Shown: positions 52,861 through 63,411 of the stretch, one piece after another
Numbering within the stretch: the stretch's first letter is position 1
Layout: each line of letters opens with the position of its first letter
DNA from: CAVOGJ01 sp963695405
GTDB lineage: Bacteria > Planctomycetota > Planctomycetia > Pirellulales > Pirellulaceae
Length of the DNA: 64,000 bases
Assembly: GCA_963695405.1 (NCBI GenBank)
Contig: CAVOGJ010000009.1
Location: 124,001 to 188,000, forward strand
Direction of reading: 5' to 3'
Translations under genes and position numbers: made by a program
Notes under the pieces: generated by a model
What the model saw: only the letters and a program-made list of their open reading frames with translations
The model's database searches: none
What the model was told of the DNA's origin: nothing

Positions 52861-54696
52861 TCAGAAATCGAAATCCGCTTCCTGGATCGCCTCGGCTGGG
52901 ACCTTGACGATCCGGAATTCGACGCGCATGTTTTCTTTCGCCTCGTTCAAAGATCGCGGTTTGGGAATGACTGGTTCCATGATGCCGGCTCCCACGGGTT
53001 GGATTTGACTGGTGTCAAGATTGACCTCCTGTCGCTTGGCGAATTCCGTGAGTGACTTGACGACCGCTTGGGCCCGGGCAAACGACAAATTAAGCGCGGC
53101 CTGCATCGTTTCGCGTGGCTTGTGCTTGCCTCCCTCGAACTGTGACGTCTTGATCAGATTGATCAGCGCCTCGGTAGCGTTCACATCCAATGGGCGACCG
53201 TTCATGAAATACTTGTAATCGCCATTGTTGCCCGTCCGCTTAATCAGGCCTTTCTCCATCCCCGCCAGCACCAACTCTCGAAGTGTCTGGGTCGGATCGG
53301 AATGGCCGCGGACAACCACCACGGCGTTCCCGAACGTCGAAGCGGCTTGAATCGCACGGTTGAACTCGGCTCCGTACTGATCGGCGGAAAACTCACTTTG
53401 GTTCGGTTCGAAGTTGATCGTGAAGCTGACGATCGTCTTATCGTCCAGTTCCGCTTCCGGAGAAAAATCGAACGCCTCGGCGATTCGGCCTCCGGTCGAT
53501 GTGGGCGCTTCATACTTTAGTCCAGCCAGCGTGGCGATCTGCTTGTAATCGAAACGGGGTGGCGCGAAACCAGTGCGGGCTTTCGCATAGCCCCAACTGG
53601 TTGCCAGGTCCAGGGCCTTGCCCATTTTGGGCTCAAAGCCATTGAGGTTTCCCTTGTCTTCGAAAAACGCGACTTGTCCCGGTAAGCCGACAAATGCGCA
53701 ATCCAGTAGTAGGCCATGTGCGTCGACTTCCAATGTGGGTAATACGTCTTTTCCAAATATGTTCTGTGCCATCGTAAGTAGACCGCGGTACTCGTCTGTC
53801 ATTCGTTGTGAGGATTCAAAGTCGCGTCGCAGGGCGACGGTCTTCTCCGTGGCTTTGAGGTATCCTGCCACAAACTTTTCCACGAAGGCCTTATTGGCCT
53901 GAAACCAATCGGAGCGTACCGCATAGACGTCCGCGATGGATCGCGACATCTGCTGGGTCGAGTTGAGCATGTGGGCACCAGCGACGGTGCCTTCCGCTCC
54001 TGTTCCCACACTCTCGAGTCCTCCGGTCAGTCCGATCAGGTCGGGCGTAATCACGCAGCAAGCGTCGATGGTTTCGTCGTTGCGAAACTTGTCCGCCGGC
54101 CCGTCGGGACCCGTCAAGTCCGGAACCCAAACGATTTCGACTTCGTCCCGCTTGATTTGAGCCGCATCGAGTGAATCATACAACAAGCCCACGTGAGGGC
54201 CCCCTTGCTGACAGGCAATTCGCACCTTGCGATCCTTGCCCCGCAAATCATTCAGCGTGCGGAACTTGGCGCGAGCCACAATGTGGTCACCCTTGCTCCA
54301 GGACAGCTGCAAAATGACGACGGGTTTGGTGCGTGGGTCCGATCCCAAGACTTCGCTCGCTTGACCCAGCATGCGAAAAGTGCCCCGCAGAAAGGGTGTC
54401 TTGCCCGACATGTAGTTCTTCACCTGGCCGACAAAATCATCGCCCGGGATGAGCTTCAAATTCAGTCCTAAACCCTGGTAGATCGATCCCGGTGCCGTCG
54501 TGAGACCCCCATTGGCGTAGAAGGTCGCCACGTCGCCGCCCCAGGTAATGTACGGGACTTCGAGCGGGGTGGCGGTCCGGACCGGCTGGACGGCGACGTC
54601 ACCAACAAGATCGGAAAACTTCTGTTGGCCCCAGCCACTGCCGGCACAAAGCAAGCTCACAAGGACGGCTGTCTTACAAAGTGGGGCTCGAGACAT
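52861..54696 (-). CDS. Secreted solute-binding protein fused to OmpA-like domain
   Basis: 611 aa, first gene of the operon. The signal peptide is MSRAPLCKTAVLVSLLCAGS. The binding-protein fold covers roughly residues 40-380 (VPYITWGGDVATFYANGG, LQLSWSKGDHIVARAKFR, EIVWVPDLTGPDG). The C-terminal 200 residues are OmpA-like (SFTINFEPNQSEFSADQYGA, VVVVRGHSDPTQTLREL, NLSFARAQAVVKSLTEF). An insertion between those parts (GDYKYFMNGRPLDVNATEAL) is unusual. Its leader region is the 453-bp gap upstream. Confidence 0.87.
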   Translation of the reverse strand: MSRAPLCKTAVLVSLLCAGSGWGQQKFSDLVGDVAVQPVRTATPLEVPYITWGGDVATFYANGGLTTAPGSIYQGLGLNLKLIPGDDFVGQVKNYMSGKTPFLRGTFRMLGQASEVLGSDPRTKPVVILQLSWSKGDHIVARAKFRTLNDLRGKDRKVRIACQQGGPHVGLLYDSLDAAQIKRDEVEIVWVPDLTGPDGPADKFRNDETIDACCVITPDLIGLTGGLESVGTGAEGTVAGAHMLNSTQQMSRSIADVYAVRSDWFQANKAFVEKFVAGYLKATEKTVALRRDFESSQRMTDEYRGLLTMAQNIFGKDVLPTLEVDAHGLLLDCAFVGLPGQVAFFEDKGNLNGFEPKMGKALDLATSWGYAKARTGFAPPRFDYKQIATLAGLKYEAPTSTGGRIAEAFDFSPEAELDDKTIVSFTINFEPNQSEFSADQYGAEFNRAIQAASTFGNAVVVVRGHSDPTQTLRELVLAGMEKGLIKRTGNNGDYKYFMNGRPLDVNATEALINLIKTSQFEGGKHKPRETMQAALNLSFARAQAVVKSLTEFAKRQEVNLDTSQIQPVGAGIMEPVIPKPRSLNEAKENMRVEFRIVKVPAEAIQEADFDF

Positions 54697-55149
54697 GGGG
54701 AACTCCGAAGTCGTGGTTAGCGTGGAAGGCGGACGATCCGAGCGCCGCCGTGGCCTCTCTACAGATCATTCGTTGCAGACGCTGCATTATCGAAAAGCCC
54801 AATTTGCAAGTCAAACTGGGATCGCGGTGGATCCGCATTGTGCGGCAGGTTTACTGGCTTTTTTGGTCCCTGATTTTTTCGTGGCGGCCATTTGTCGGGG
54901 ACGGAAGGGGCCAGCCGTGAACGATGATAGCGACAGTTCGAGATCCGTTGGCAAGTTCCACAGCTGAGCGACTCTCGCCCTATTTGCCGTGGTTTCAAGA
55001 ATCATCAGCCGCAACACATGGGCGTTCGGTCGTCCCGAGACGGGCCAACGAGATACTCAAGCGTAGCAGCGGATCTGGGCATCCGCCTGGAACGCAACGT
55101 GAGTGCCACGAGGTGGTCGCCGTCCAGCAGGGCGAAGACAGACGATGGC
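54697..55149. other. Intergenic stretch upstream of the ABC operon
   Basis: It should contain the operon promoter. On the minus strand a 26-codon frame from an ATG at 54891 reads MAATKKSGTKKASKPAAQ, like the basic start of histone H1-like proteins, but it stops at 54811 and has no ribosome binding site; it may be a remnant. Otherwise nothing was seen. Confidence 0.4.
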
Positions 55150-56064
55150 TCAGTCACGCCAGGCGTAACGCAGGACGCAATACAGCGCGTTGATACCATC
55201 GCGAAATCCGATCTTCTTGCCGCAGTTCCAGTCGCGCACTTCGTAGGTGATCGGAAGCTCGACCACACGTGCCCCGCGACGAGCGATCTTGGCGGTCACT
55301 TCCGGCTCGAAGCCAAATCGATCCTGTGACAAGGGGAGACTCTGCAGCAAGTCGCGTCGAAAGGCCTTGTAGCACGTCTCCATGTCGGTCAGCCGCAAGC
55401 CAGTGGTAAGATTCGAAGCCGTGGTCAGCAGTCGGTTGCCGGCTTGGTGCACCCACGACGAACCGCTGTGATTTTCCGCTCGCAAGAAGCGTGAACCGTA
55501 AACCACATCGGCTTGATCTTCCAAAATGGGTTGCAGCAGCGGAGGGATGTCGCGCGGGTCGTATTCCAAATCCGCATCCTGCACGATCACAATATCTCCC
55601 CGAGCCTGAGCGAAACCGGCCCGCAGTGCCGCACCTTTGCCCGCATTCTGCGGTTGGCGAACCACCCGCACTTCGGGGATCGCCGCCAGCGGTGTCAACA
55701 CTTCCGCCGTGCCGTCGGTGCTGCAGTCATCTACAATGATCATCTCGTGGGGAAATGGTAATGCGTGCACGCGGGCCAGCAGCGCTCTGACTGTCTCACG
55801 TTCGTTGAACACCGGGATGACGATCGAAAGTCGAAAATTGGTGGGAATGGCGAATGTCGGTGTGGGGATGGCATAGTTCGGCTCCTCCACAAGGAAGCGA
55901 CTGAGCTCGTCTAGTCTCTCGAGTGACTCTTCCACACGCTCGACGGCGGCTTGATCGCCGTCTGGGAAGCGGCGGCCTGCGGCACTCGAACCGAGGCTGA
56001 ACTCGCCCGGATCGCCAGTGATAGCATTGCCAGCCATCGAGTCGTTGGTGGGAAGTGGTTTCAT
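55150..56064 (-). CDS. Family 2 glycosyltransferase (dolichyl-phosphate mannose synthase-like)
   Basis: 304 aa. After an 80-residue variable N-terminus, the GT-A domain starts LSIVIPVFNERETVRALLAR. It has IIVDDCSTDGT for nucleotide binding, IVQDADLEYDP as the metal-binding DxD-type site and DRFGFEPEVTAKIARRG. No membrane helices, so it is probably peripheral to the inner membrane. It transfers a sugar from a nucleotide donor to a lipid or glycan. Its start codon overlaps the stop of the membrane-protein gene upstream by 4 bases (ATGA), so they form a translationally coupled pair. Confidence 0.88.
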   Translation of the reverse strand: MKPLPTNDSMAGNAITGDPGEFSLGSSAAGRRFPDGDQAAVERVEESLERLDELSRFLVEEPNYAIPTPTFAIPTNFRLSIVIPVFNERETVRALLARVHALPFPHEMIIVDDCSTDGTAEVLTPLAAIPEVRVVRQPQNAGKGAALRAGFAQARGDIVIVQDADLEYDPRDIPPLLQPILEDQADVVYGSRFLRAENHSGSSWVHQAGNRLLTTASNLTTGLRLTDMETCYKAFRRDLLQSLPLSQDRFGFEPEVTAKIARRGARVVELPITYEVRDWNCGKKIGFRDGINALYCVLRYAWRD

Positions 56065-57839
56065 GGGCTCGTGGGAATCGCCGGCCAGGGAACAGAGCCG
56101 GCTTGGGGCTGGTCGCTCACTTTGCGGCGGTCGTGCGGAATGTAGCGGGGGCTTGCTGGATCATCGTATTCTGTTTTTCGGCCCCAAAGCTGCGCCAGTT
56201 GATCCTGATAGAGCAAGCCCCACTGATTGGCGTGATTTTCCATCACCCGTACCGCGTGAGGTTGGTGGCGACTGATCAAGACCAGGTTCGGGTGCTCACG
56301 CTCCAAAACGGCGGCCGCAGACGGTGGGGGTGAGTTTTCGCTCCGATGGCGGGGCATCTGGGGGTGAAATCCCAGGATAAAATCGAAATGCTGATCGACC
56401 AGATCGAGCGGGTAGCACGTGCGAAAACGGCCATCAAAACCGACGGTGATGGCGCGATCGCCCCGCACCGGGTCGCCCAGGGCGGCGATCGCGTACTGAG
56501 CCCAGTTGTAGGTCGCCACCATGCGTCCATCGAGCTTCTCCGCCACCGCGTACTCGATCGCCGCCACGGGATACTCGGACCGTTCCACCGGCAGTTCGAC
56601 GCACCGCGTCACCAGCCAGGCAGTGATACAAAGCGACGTGGCCAGCAAACCGCGAGCGGCCCAGCGTGCCACGGTGGGCGATAGTTGTTGCTCACCCGAG
56701 CGCGTCCCCTGCCAACGCTCCACCACGGATTGCCAATGTGGCATCATCCAAAAACCACAGGCGATGGCCAGGAAGGGGACATGCCGTTGATGCGATATCG
56801 CCTGCCAGAGAATCAGTCCTAGCACGATCGTATGCGTTGCGTCGAGCGGCCGTCGACTCAAGAGCAATCCCAGCCCTGTGGCGGAAACCAAAGCCACGAA
56901 GGCCAGGAACGGTTCATCTCCGGGTCGCAGAGCATGCCACTCCACAATTTCTGGCCGCGGAATCGTCAGTGATTGCAGCAGCCAGCGGTGGATCTCGATA
57001 CCGTAGGGATTGAGAAGCGTCGCCGCTGCAGCTACGGTTCCGGCGGCAATCAGCTTCCAGCATACGGAGCGAGGCGTAGCGACTATCGGGCCTGGTTGCA
57101 GCCAGATTTTCGGGCCTGGTTGCAGCCAGATTTCGACCACCCGAACGGCAAGATAGACTTCAAAGACAGCCAGTCCCGCCAGGAAGGCTCCGTGCGTATT
57201 GATCCACACTGCGAACAAGATAGCGGCAGCGAATAGACAAGTCAGGCGTCGGGCATCCACGGAGGGAGCTGGGGATCCGTCGTTCTGACTCGTCCCGCGG
57301 CCGAACCGTCGCGCGAAGGGTAGTGTCCATCGTTCCTGCCAACCGGCAAAGGAGAAGGACAGCAGGGAGAGCAAGCCGGCGAACATCACATAGCTGAGGA
57401 TTTGTGGCCGCGTGTGCCAGAAGCCGATCAAATTCGCGCACATCAGCAGCATGCCCCCGCAGGCCACCAGGGGGCTGACGCCACGCCGCACGGCCCTCCA
57501 CAGAACGGCCGAGGCGACGGTGACTCCCAGCAGACACTTTCCAGCGAGCAGTGACCAAACCCCCAGGTGATCAACACACCAGGCGAACAACAGCTCGCTG
57601 AGATTCTCGTGATTGATCCAGCGATAACCGTTAGCGGTATAGGAATAGGTTGTCGTGCGATGTAGTCCCTCACGGAGGGCGTCGCGTCCGTATTGCACGT
57701 GACCCCACAGGTCGGGCTCTGTCTTGAGCAGCGAAAAGGTGAAGGCCGCCGCCACCAGGGACGCAACGAGTATGGCCCATGTCAGGCTACGTTCCGCGGC
57801 CAGGGTATGCTCACAAGCCAATGGATGGGATCGGGACAT
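56061..57839 (-). CDS. Large multi-pass membrane protein, GT-C-like
   Basis: 592 aa with about ten hydrophobic helices (LTWAILVASLVAAAFTFSLL, PQILSYVMFAGLLSLLSFSF and on). Near the N-terminus EPDLWGHVQYGRDALREG has the acidic loop after helix 1 seen in many integral-membrane glycosyltransferases (GT39/GT83 style), so that role is possible but unproven. The C-terminal 150 residues are soluble. An eight-residue tandem duplication (IWLQPGPK, IWLQPGPI) is present in the middle. It overlaps the GT2 gene and is probably in the same pathway. Confidence 0.7.
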   Translation of the reverse strand: MSRSHPLACEHTLAAERSLTWAILVASLVAAAFTFSLLKTEPDLWGHVQYGRDALREGLHRTTTYSYTANGYRWINHENLSELLFAWCVDHLGVWSLLAGKCLLGVTVASAVLWRAVRRGVSPLVACGGMLLMCANLIGFWHTRPQILSYVMFAGLLSLLSFSFAGWQERWTLPFARRFGRGTSQNDGSPAPSVDARRLTCLFAAAILFAVWINTHGAFLAGLAVFEVYLAVRVVEIWLQPGPKIWLQPGPIVATPRSVCWKLIAAGTVAAAATLLNPYGIEIHRWLLQSLTIPRPEIVEWHALRPGDEPFLAFVALVSATGLGLLLSRRPLDATHTIVLGLILWQAISHQRHVPFLAIACGFWMMPHWQSVVERWQGTRSGEQQLSPTVARWAARGLLATSLCITAWLVTRCVELPVERSEYPVAAIEYAVAEKLDGRMVATYNWAQYAIAALGDPVRGDRAITVGFDGRFRTCYPLDLVDQHFDFILGFHPQMPRHRSENSPPPSAAAVLEREHPNLVLISRHQPHAVRVMENHANQWGLLYQDQLAQLWGRKTEYDDPASPRYIPHDRRKVSDQPQAGSVPWPAIPTSP

Positions 57840-57988
57840 GTGGGAGAGTGGGGAAGGGTGAGTGGGGAAGTTTATGCGGGTCGTAGGGTCTGGTAGGCTA
57901 AGAGAGGGCGCGGTGTGCTAAAACATAGGTCACGGCGATGAGCCCCGCCGGCTCGAGTCAACACAAATCAGCTGTGAGACAGAATACG

Positions 57989-59002
<1,014 letters not shown>

Positions 59003-59028
59003 GCCGCGCGGTGTAACGGAAGTATGAC

Positions 59029-60945
59029 ATGAGCGTACTGCGACTTGCGCCAAACATTACCCTGCTGCCCGTGATCCATGGCAGTGGTGATTTCTCTTTC
59101 GCGGTCCGCAAGCTGATGCTCGAGCAGTCGTTTGACTGCCTTGCCGTCCCGTTGCCGGCGTCATTTCAGGAGCAGGTCGAGTCGGCGATCGGGTGGTTAC
59201 CGATGCCAACGCTGGTGGCCGAAACGCTGACTCACGGATACGCCACGGACTGGTCACCCCCGAGTGAAGAACACGAGAACGATCACCAAGATCGGCTCGG
59301 CAATGATGGCTTGGGGGCTGCGGTTAATCCTGATCGACCCATTAGCTATGTGCCGATCGATCCCTGCCAGCCGGTCATTGCCGGGCTGCGTACGGCCATT
59401 GGAGAACACCTCGATCGCGCGTTCATTGATATGGAAACCGATGGATTCGAAGCCTATGCGGCGATCCTTCCTGATCCTTACGCGCTGAAGCGTGTCTCGC
59501 TCGAAAAATTCGCTGCCGCCATGCTGCCAGCGATTCCACCGCTGCCACACGAACAGGCACGGCAGCGAGTGGCCTACATGGCCGGTCGCCTGTGGGAACT
59601 GCAAGCTCGCTATAAGTCGATCCTTTGCCTCTGTTCGATGGCTGACTGGCCATGGTTGCGGGATGCGTTCCTGTCACAGGTGCCGACGCCAGAAAGTGAT
59701 TATTCGCCAGAAGATATTGTGACGTTTGCGCCCGAGTCATTTACCCATTTGTTTCTTCTGGGTGAGTTACCATTCATCACGGGACTCTACGAGCGGGCGC
59801 GTCAGATTCTTGAGGATGATGAACACCTGGCAATTGATGGTATCAAGGAACTACTGATTACGGCCCGTACCGCCTACCGGGCTGATTTTAAGAATCGTTC
59901 GCGGCGAATCACGCCGCATACGCTCTCGACCATCCTCAAGTATGTACGGAATCTGACGCTGTGGGAGCGTCGCATGACGCCTGATCTTTTCAACTTAGTG
60001 ATCGCCGCCAAGCAGATCGCCGGTGATGCCTTCGCACTGCACGTGGCGGAGCAGGCCCGTGAGTATCCGTATCTCCGCGAAACACATTTCCCGTCGGTCG
60101 TCCTCGGCCTGGAGCGGATGAGGTTGCCGAACGGAGACGTGGTGGCGAATGTCAGCCGCCTGCCAGGACATCCGGTGGTCTGGCGAAATCTGGCATTGCG
60201 ACCACGTCCCAGCAAACGCGATAAGCGGGATTGGGAAATGCGGTGGAATTCGGTCTCGCAATGCAGCTGGCCGCCAGAGGATAAGAAGATCGAGGATTTT
60301 CGCAGCCACGTGACCGATCGGGCCAAGGCGATCCTGGGTATGGACTTGGCCAAGACCGAGAAGTTCACGACGAGCATCGAAGATGGCATTGATATCCGTG
60401 AAACGCTGCGAAATTGGCATACAGGTGAGTTGTTTGTCAAAATTCAGCCGCCTGTGAAGGGTCGCTTGGACGCGGTTGTGATGCTGTTTGATTCACCCGC
60501 CGATCCGCGCGATTATCCGTGGCGAAGCACCTGGTTTGCGGAGCATCAAAACGAATCGACGCTGGCATTCTTTGCCACAGACTATTCGCGGGAGCTGGTC
60601 GGACCTGGAATCGCGCAAGGTGTTTATGGCGGTGTGATGTTTCTATTTCCGCCGGTCATCATTCGGGACATCTGGACCGATGAGCGATTGGACTTTGCCA
60701 CGACACTCGAGGAGCGACTATTGGCAGCGGCTTGCCTGCACAGTGAATGCCCTCAAATTGCGCTGCTGTCCTACTACCCGCCAGGTGCCGGTTGGCGGAA
60801 GTTGGCCCGGAGATTCCACAAAAAATGGGTACACGTACCGCTCGGCGGATTTAGCCAGTCCACCGTCCAGCAGCTGCGAATCGTTCACGTGCTCAATGGT
60901 CATCACGTGCGTAGCTATGCGGCAGACTTCATTCGCAAGGCCTGA
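59029..60945 (+). CDS. Large uncharacterised protein encoded with the MoxR ATPase
   Basis: 638 aa. The N-terminal region is NITLLPVIHGSGDFSFAVRK and LAVPLPASFQEQVESAI. It looks like a version of the fold found in TraB/DUF5682-type proteins of MoxR systems, where a His-containing turn is followed by a helix; this is an impression, not an assignment. The remaining 500 residues are helical with several WxxR clusters and end FIRKA. No signal peptide or membrane helices. It is probably the client or effector of the MoxR ATPase encoded just before it. Confidence 0.7.
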   Translation: MSVLRLAPNITLLPVIHGSGDFSFAVRKLMLEQSFDCLAVPLPASFQEQVESAIGWLPMPTLVAETLTHGYATDWSPPSEEHENDHQDRLGNDGLGAAVNPDRPISYVPIDPCQPVIAGLRTAIGEHLDRAFIDMETDGFEAYAAILPDPYALKRVSLEKFAAAMLPAIPPLPHEQARQRVAYMAGRLWELQARYKSILCLCSMADWPWLRDAFLSQVPTPESDYSPEDIVTFAPESFTHLFLLGELPFITGLYERARQILEDDEHLAIDGIKELLITARTAYRADFKNRSRRITPHTLSTILKYVRNLTLWERRMTPDLFNLVIAAKQIAGDAFALHVAEQAREYPYLRETHFPSVVLGLERMRLPNGDVVANVSRLPGHPVVWRNLALRPRPSKRDKRDWEMRWNSVSQCSWPPEDKKIEDFRSHVTDRAKAILGMDLAKTEKFTTSIEDGIDIRETLRNWHTGELFVKIQPPVKGRLDAVVMLFDSPADPRDYPWRSTWFAEHQNESTLAFFATDYSRELVGPGIAQGVYGGVMFLFPPVIIRDIWTDERLDFATTLEERLLAAACLHSECPQIALLSYYPPGAGWRKLARRFHKKWVHVPLGGFSQSTVQQLRIVHVLNGHHVRSYAADFIRKA

Positions 60946-60955
60946 GACACCCGCC

Positions 60956-61630
60956 CTAGGATTCGGGCGGCTCGACGCATTGCGGCCCCTCATGACGCGC
61001 GTTGTTGACGTAATCGCTTACTTGTTCCATCTGCATCGCAGCCGATTCGTAGGGCACGAGTAGCGGTTCGAGTTCGTCCGGCGGCACTTGCTCCACGTCG
61101 CACCAGACATCCCACATCGGCTTCTGGAGAATGACCGGCATGCGATCGTGCAGTTCACGCGTCAGCTCATTCGACGAAGTCGTGAGAATGGTGCAGGTGA
61201 GTAGTGGGGCGGCTCTCCCCGGATCCTGCCAGGTTTCCCACAAGCCGGCCATGGCGAAGGGCCGTTCATCATTCAGCCGAATGTAGTAGGGTTGTTTTTT
61301 CTTGCCGACCCTCTTCCACTCGTAATAACCGTCGGCAACCACGAGGCAGCGTCGTCGTTTCATTGCCGCGCGAAAGGACGGCTTGGTAGCCGCCGTCTCA
61401 CTGTGCGCATTAATCATCCGGTTGCCGATGGAAAGATCCTTGGCCCAGCTCGGAACCAGGCCCCACCGCATGGTCAACAGCTGGCGATGCTGGTCGGCGT
61501 CTTGCCGGACAACCGCCACGTCCTGTGTGGGCGCGATATTGAATCGCGGGCGCATTTCTGGTGCAGCGGTGACCCGGAACTCCTTCATCAGGACGGGTGT
61601 TGGCGTTCTCAACGTAAAGCGGCCGCACAT
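60956..61630 (-). CDS. SRAP (YedK/HMCES) peptidase-like protein
   Basis: 224 aa. It starts MCGRFTLRTP with the catalytic Cys2, which forms the covalent link to abasic DNA. Asn in RFNIAPTQ, the Glu in GYYEW and the His in ELHDRMPVIL complete the active site, and MINAHSETAATKPSFRAAMK is conserved. It protects abasic sites in single-stranded DNA. The C-terminal 30 residues vary. Convergent with the MoxR partner gene, 11 bases apart. Confidence 0.95.
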   Translation of the reverse strand: MCGRFTLRTPTPVLMKEFRVTAAPEMRPRFNIAPTQDVAVVRQDADQHRQLLTMRWGLVPSWAKDLSIGNRMINAHSETAATKPSFRAAMKRRRCLVVADGYYEWKRVGKKKQPYYIRLNDERPFAMAGLWETWQDPGRAAPLLTCTILTTSSNELTRELHDRMPVILQKPMWDVWCDVEQVPPDELEPLLVPYESAAMQMEQVSDYVNNARHEGPQCVEPPES

Positions 61631-61922
61631 GATCGACGTACCATTTCTTTAGGCAACGTACCGTTCCATTAGCCGCTGCGATAAATCGTATCGTAACATG
61701 ACACTGGCGAATGGGGAGCGGCAACCGCCCCACATCCAGGCCCTTAGCTCCGAGCGACCAGGTCGGAGGCGACTGCCGCCGAAATCGCAAACCAAGTAGG
61801 ATGAGAGTATCCTCTGTCGTTTTGGCTTTCAATCTTTCGGGAGGGCGTGCTGCTCCACCGCAAGAGGGATCCTCCGCGGTTCGCCAGTGACCGCTCCGTG
61901 CAAGTCGAAGTCTTATCGATTC

Positions 61923-63092
61923 ATGCCACCCGCCAATCATTTCCGCCATCAGTCCTACAACGAGGCAGCTCCGTGCTCGGAGTATCGGCTCGTCCGGCCT
62001 GATCCGCCTCCGCCGATTGGCTCCGCATCGTACTTTGACTCGTTGGCAACGGCAGGTCAGGACTTTGCCAGCGACGGTGTCACCGCAATTTACCTGATCC
62101 ATGGCACGCTGGCCGGTGCGGATCTGTCGGGCTTGCTGGGCGAGTTGGGACGAGTGCTGCCGGAATGGGCAGAGTTTCTGCGGCAACGAGAAAAGCAGAT
62201 CATCGATGGGCTTGTCGGCGATCTGGGCAATTACGATGACGAATTCGCGGATACACTTCGTCAGGGCATCAATGCCCGGCTGGCTTCCCCCATCGCGGTG
62301 CGACGCTTTGTCTGGTCGAGCGAAAATCATCATCTCGGGCGGGCCGATGGTGCGGTCCGGCTATTGCACGAGCTTCACCATTGCGACGACCGTCACGTGA
62401 TGCTGTGGGGGCACAGCCACGCCGGGAACGTCCTGGCGCTCTTGACTAACTTGTTGGGCGGTGACGCGCGTGATCGGCGACAATTCTTCCGTGCCAGCCG
62501 CAGTTTTTTCCGCGATCCGGGTAACGGGCAAGTCGATATGCCGGTGTGGGAAGAAACGCGACGTATCCTGGATGGTGCAGGCAATCCGCTGGCGCAGCGG
62601 CAGATCGACATCGTGACGTTTGGCACACCCATTCGCTATGGTTGGGACTCCAGTGGCTACCAACGGTTGATTCATTTCGTGAATCACCATCCTTCCCCGC
62701 ACGTCCCTGATTATGTAGTTCCGTTTCCGCCCAGCCGTGAGCAGGTTACGCTGGCGTCGGCAGGTGACTTCATCCAACAGTTCTTTATTGCGGGCACAAA
62801 TTTTCCGCCAAACATCCTGACGTGGCGGAGCTGGTTTGCTGAGCAGCGATTGGGCAAATTGTTACAATCGGGACACCGCCGCGTCAATCTTTGGCAGCGT
62901 TGGAAAGCGGGCGTCCGCGTTCCCGACGAAGGGCTTACGCTGCTCGTCGACTACGCACTGGGTGATGAGAATTCGGCTCGGCTGCTGGCGGGCCACGCGG
63001 TGTATACTATGCGTTTGTGGTTGCCTTTTCACGTGCGGTTGCTGGCCGATGTTTATGGCTCGATGCAGGGGGGCTCATCTCGTGGTGAGTGA
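61923..63092 (+). CDS. Alpha/beta hydrolase (lipase-like)
   Basis: 389 aa from the ATG at 61923; no start has a clear ribosome binding site, and a GTG at 61887 is possible. An HG-type oxyanion motif is in VTAIYLIHGTLAGADLSGLL and the nucleophile elbow is GHSHAG with the catalytic Ser. The fold is followed by IDIVTFGTPIRYG and VNHHPSPHVPDYV. No signal peptide. The substrate is unknown. The next gene starts inside its stop codon region, so it heads a three-gene unit with cutA and the small protein. Confidence 0.8.
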   Translation: MPPANHFRHQSYNEAAPCSEYRLVRPDPPPPIGSASYFDSLATAGQDFASDGVTAIYLIHGTLAGADLSGLLGELGRVLPEWAEFLRQREKQIIDGLVGDLGNYDDEFADTLRQGINARLASPIAVRRFVWSSENHHLGRADGAVRLLHELHHCDDRHVMLWGHSHAGNVLALLTNLLGGDARDRRQFFRASRSFFRDPGNGQVDMPVWEETRRILDGAGNPLAQRQIDIVTFGTPIRYGWDSSGYQRLIHFVNHHPSPHVPDYVVPFPPSREQVTLASAGDFIQQFFIAGTNFPPNILTWRSWFAEQRLGKLLQSGHRRVNLWQRWKAGVRVPDEGLTLLVDYALGDENSARLLAGHAVYTMRLWLPFHVRLLADVYGSMQGGSSRGE

Positions 63093-63411
63093 AGCGATAC
63101 AAGTCGTGACGACCGCCGCGACGCGCGACGATCTGGTAAGGATTGCCGAGCGAGTGGTAACCGATCGCTTGGCCGCCTGCGTGCAGATTGAAGGACCTGT
63201 GACAAGTATCTATCGTTGGCAAGGCCGCCTCGAAACCGCGGAAGAATGGCGCTGTACGATCAAATCGCTGCGGTCGACCGAATCGGAGCTCGTCCGCGTC
63301 ATTCGAGAAATCCATCCCTACGAGTTAGCGGAAATCATCACGCTGCCAATCCTCGGTGGCTCGCCGGCTTATCTCGAATGGGTGGAGACAGAAATTAAGG
63401 GTGACGCGTGA
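63082..63411 (+). CDS. cutA: Divalent-cation tolerance protein CutA
   Basis: 109 aa from a GTG at 63082 (or 63085), supported by AGGGGGG 7-8 bases upstream and by the family N-terminus. Motifs: AIQVVTTAATRDDLVRIAER, RLAACVQIEGPVTSIYRWQG, EEWRCTIKSLRS and HPYELAEIITLPI. The family forms stable trimers and is linked to copper tolerance in some bacteria. It overlaps the hydrolase stop by 11 bases and the next gene by 1, showing translational coupling. Confidence 0.95.
   Translation: MVSEAIQVVTTAATRDDLVRIAERVVTDRLAACVQIEGPVTSIYRWQGRLETAEEWRCTIKSLRSTESELVRVIREIHPYELAEIITLPILGGSPAYLEWVETEIKGDA

Noticed and set aside
54811..54891. Minus-strand Lys/Ala-rich short frame like the start of a histone-like protein
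   Set aside because: Only 26 codons, no ribosome binding site, and no continuing domain. It may be a fossil but is too short to call.
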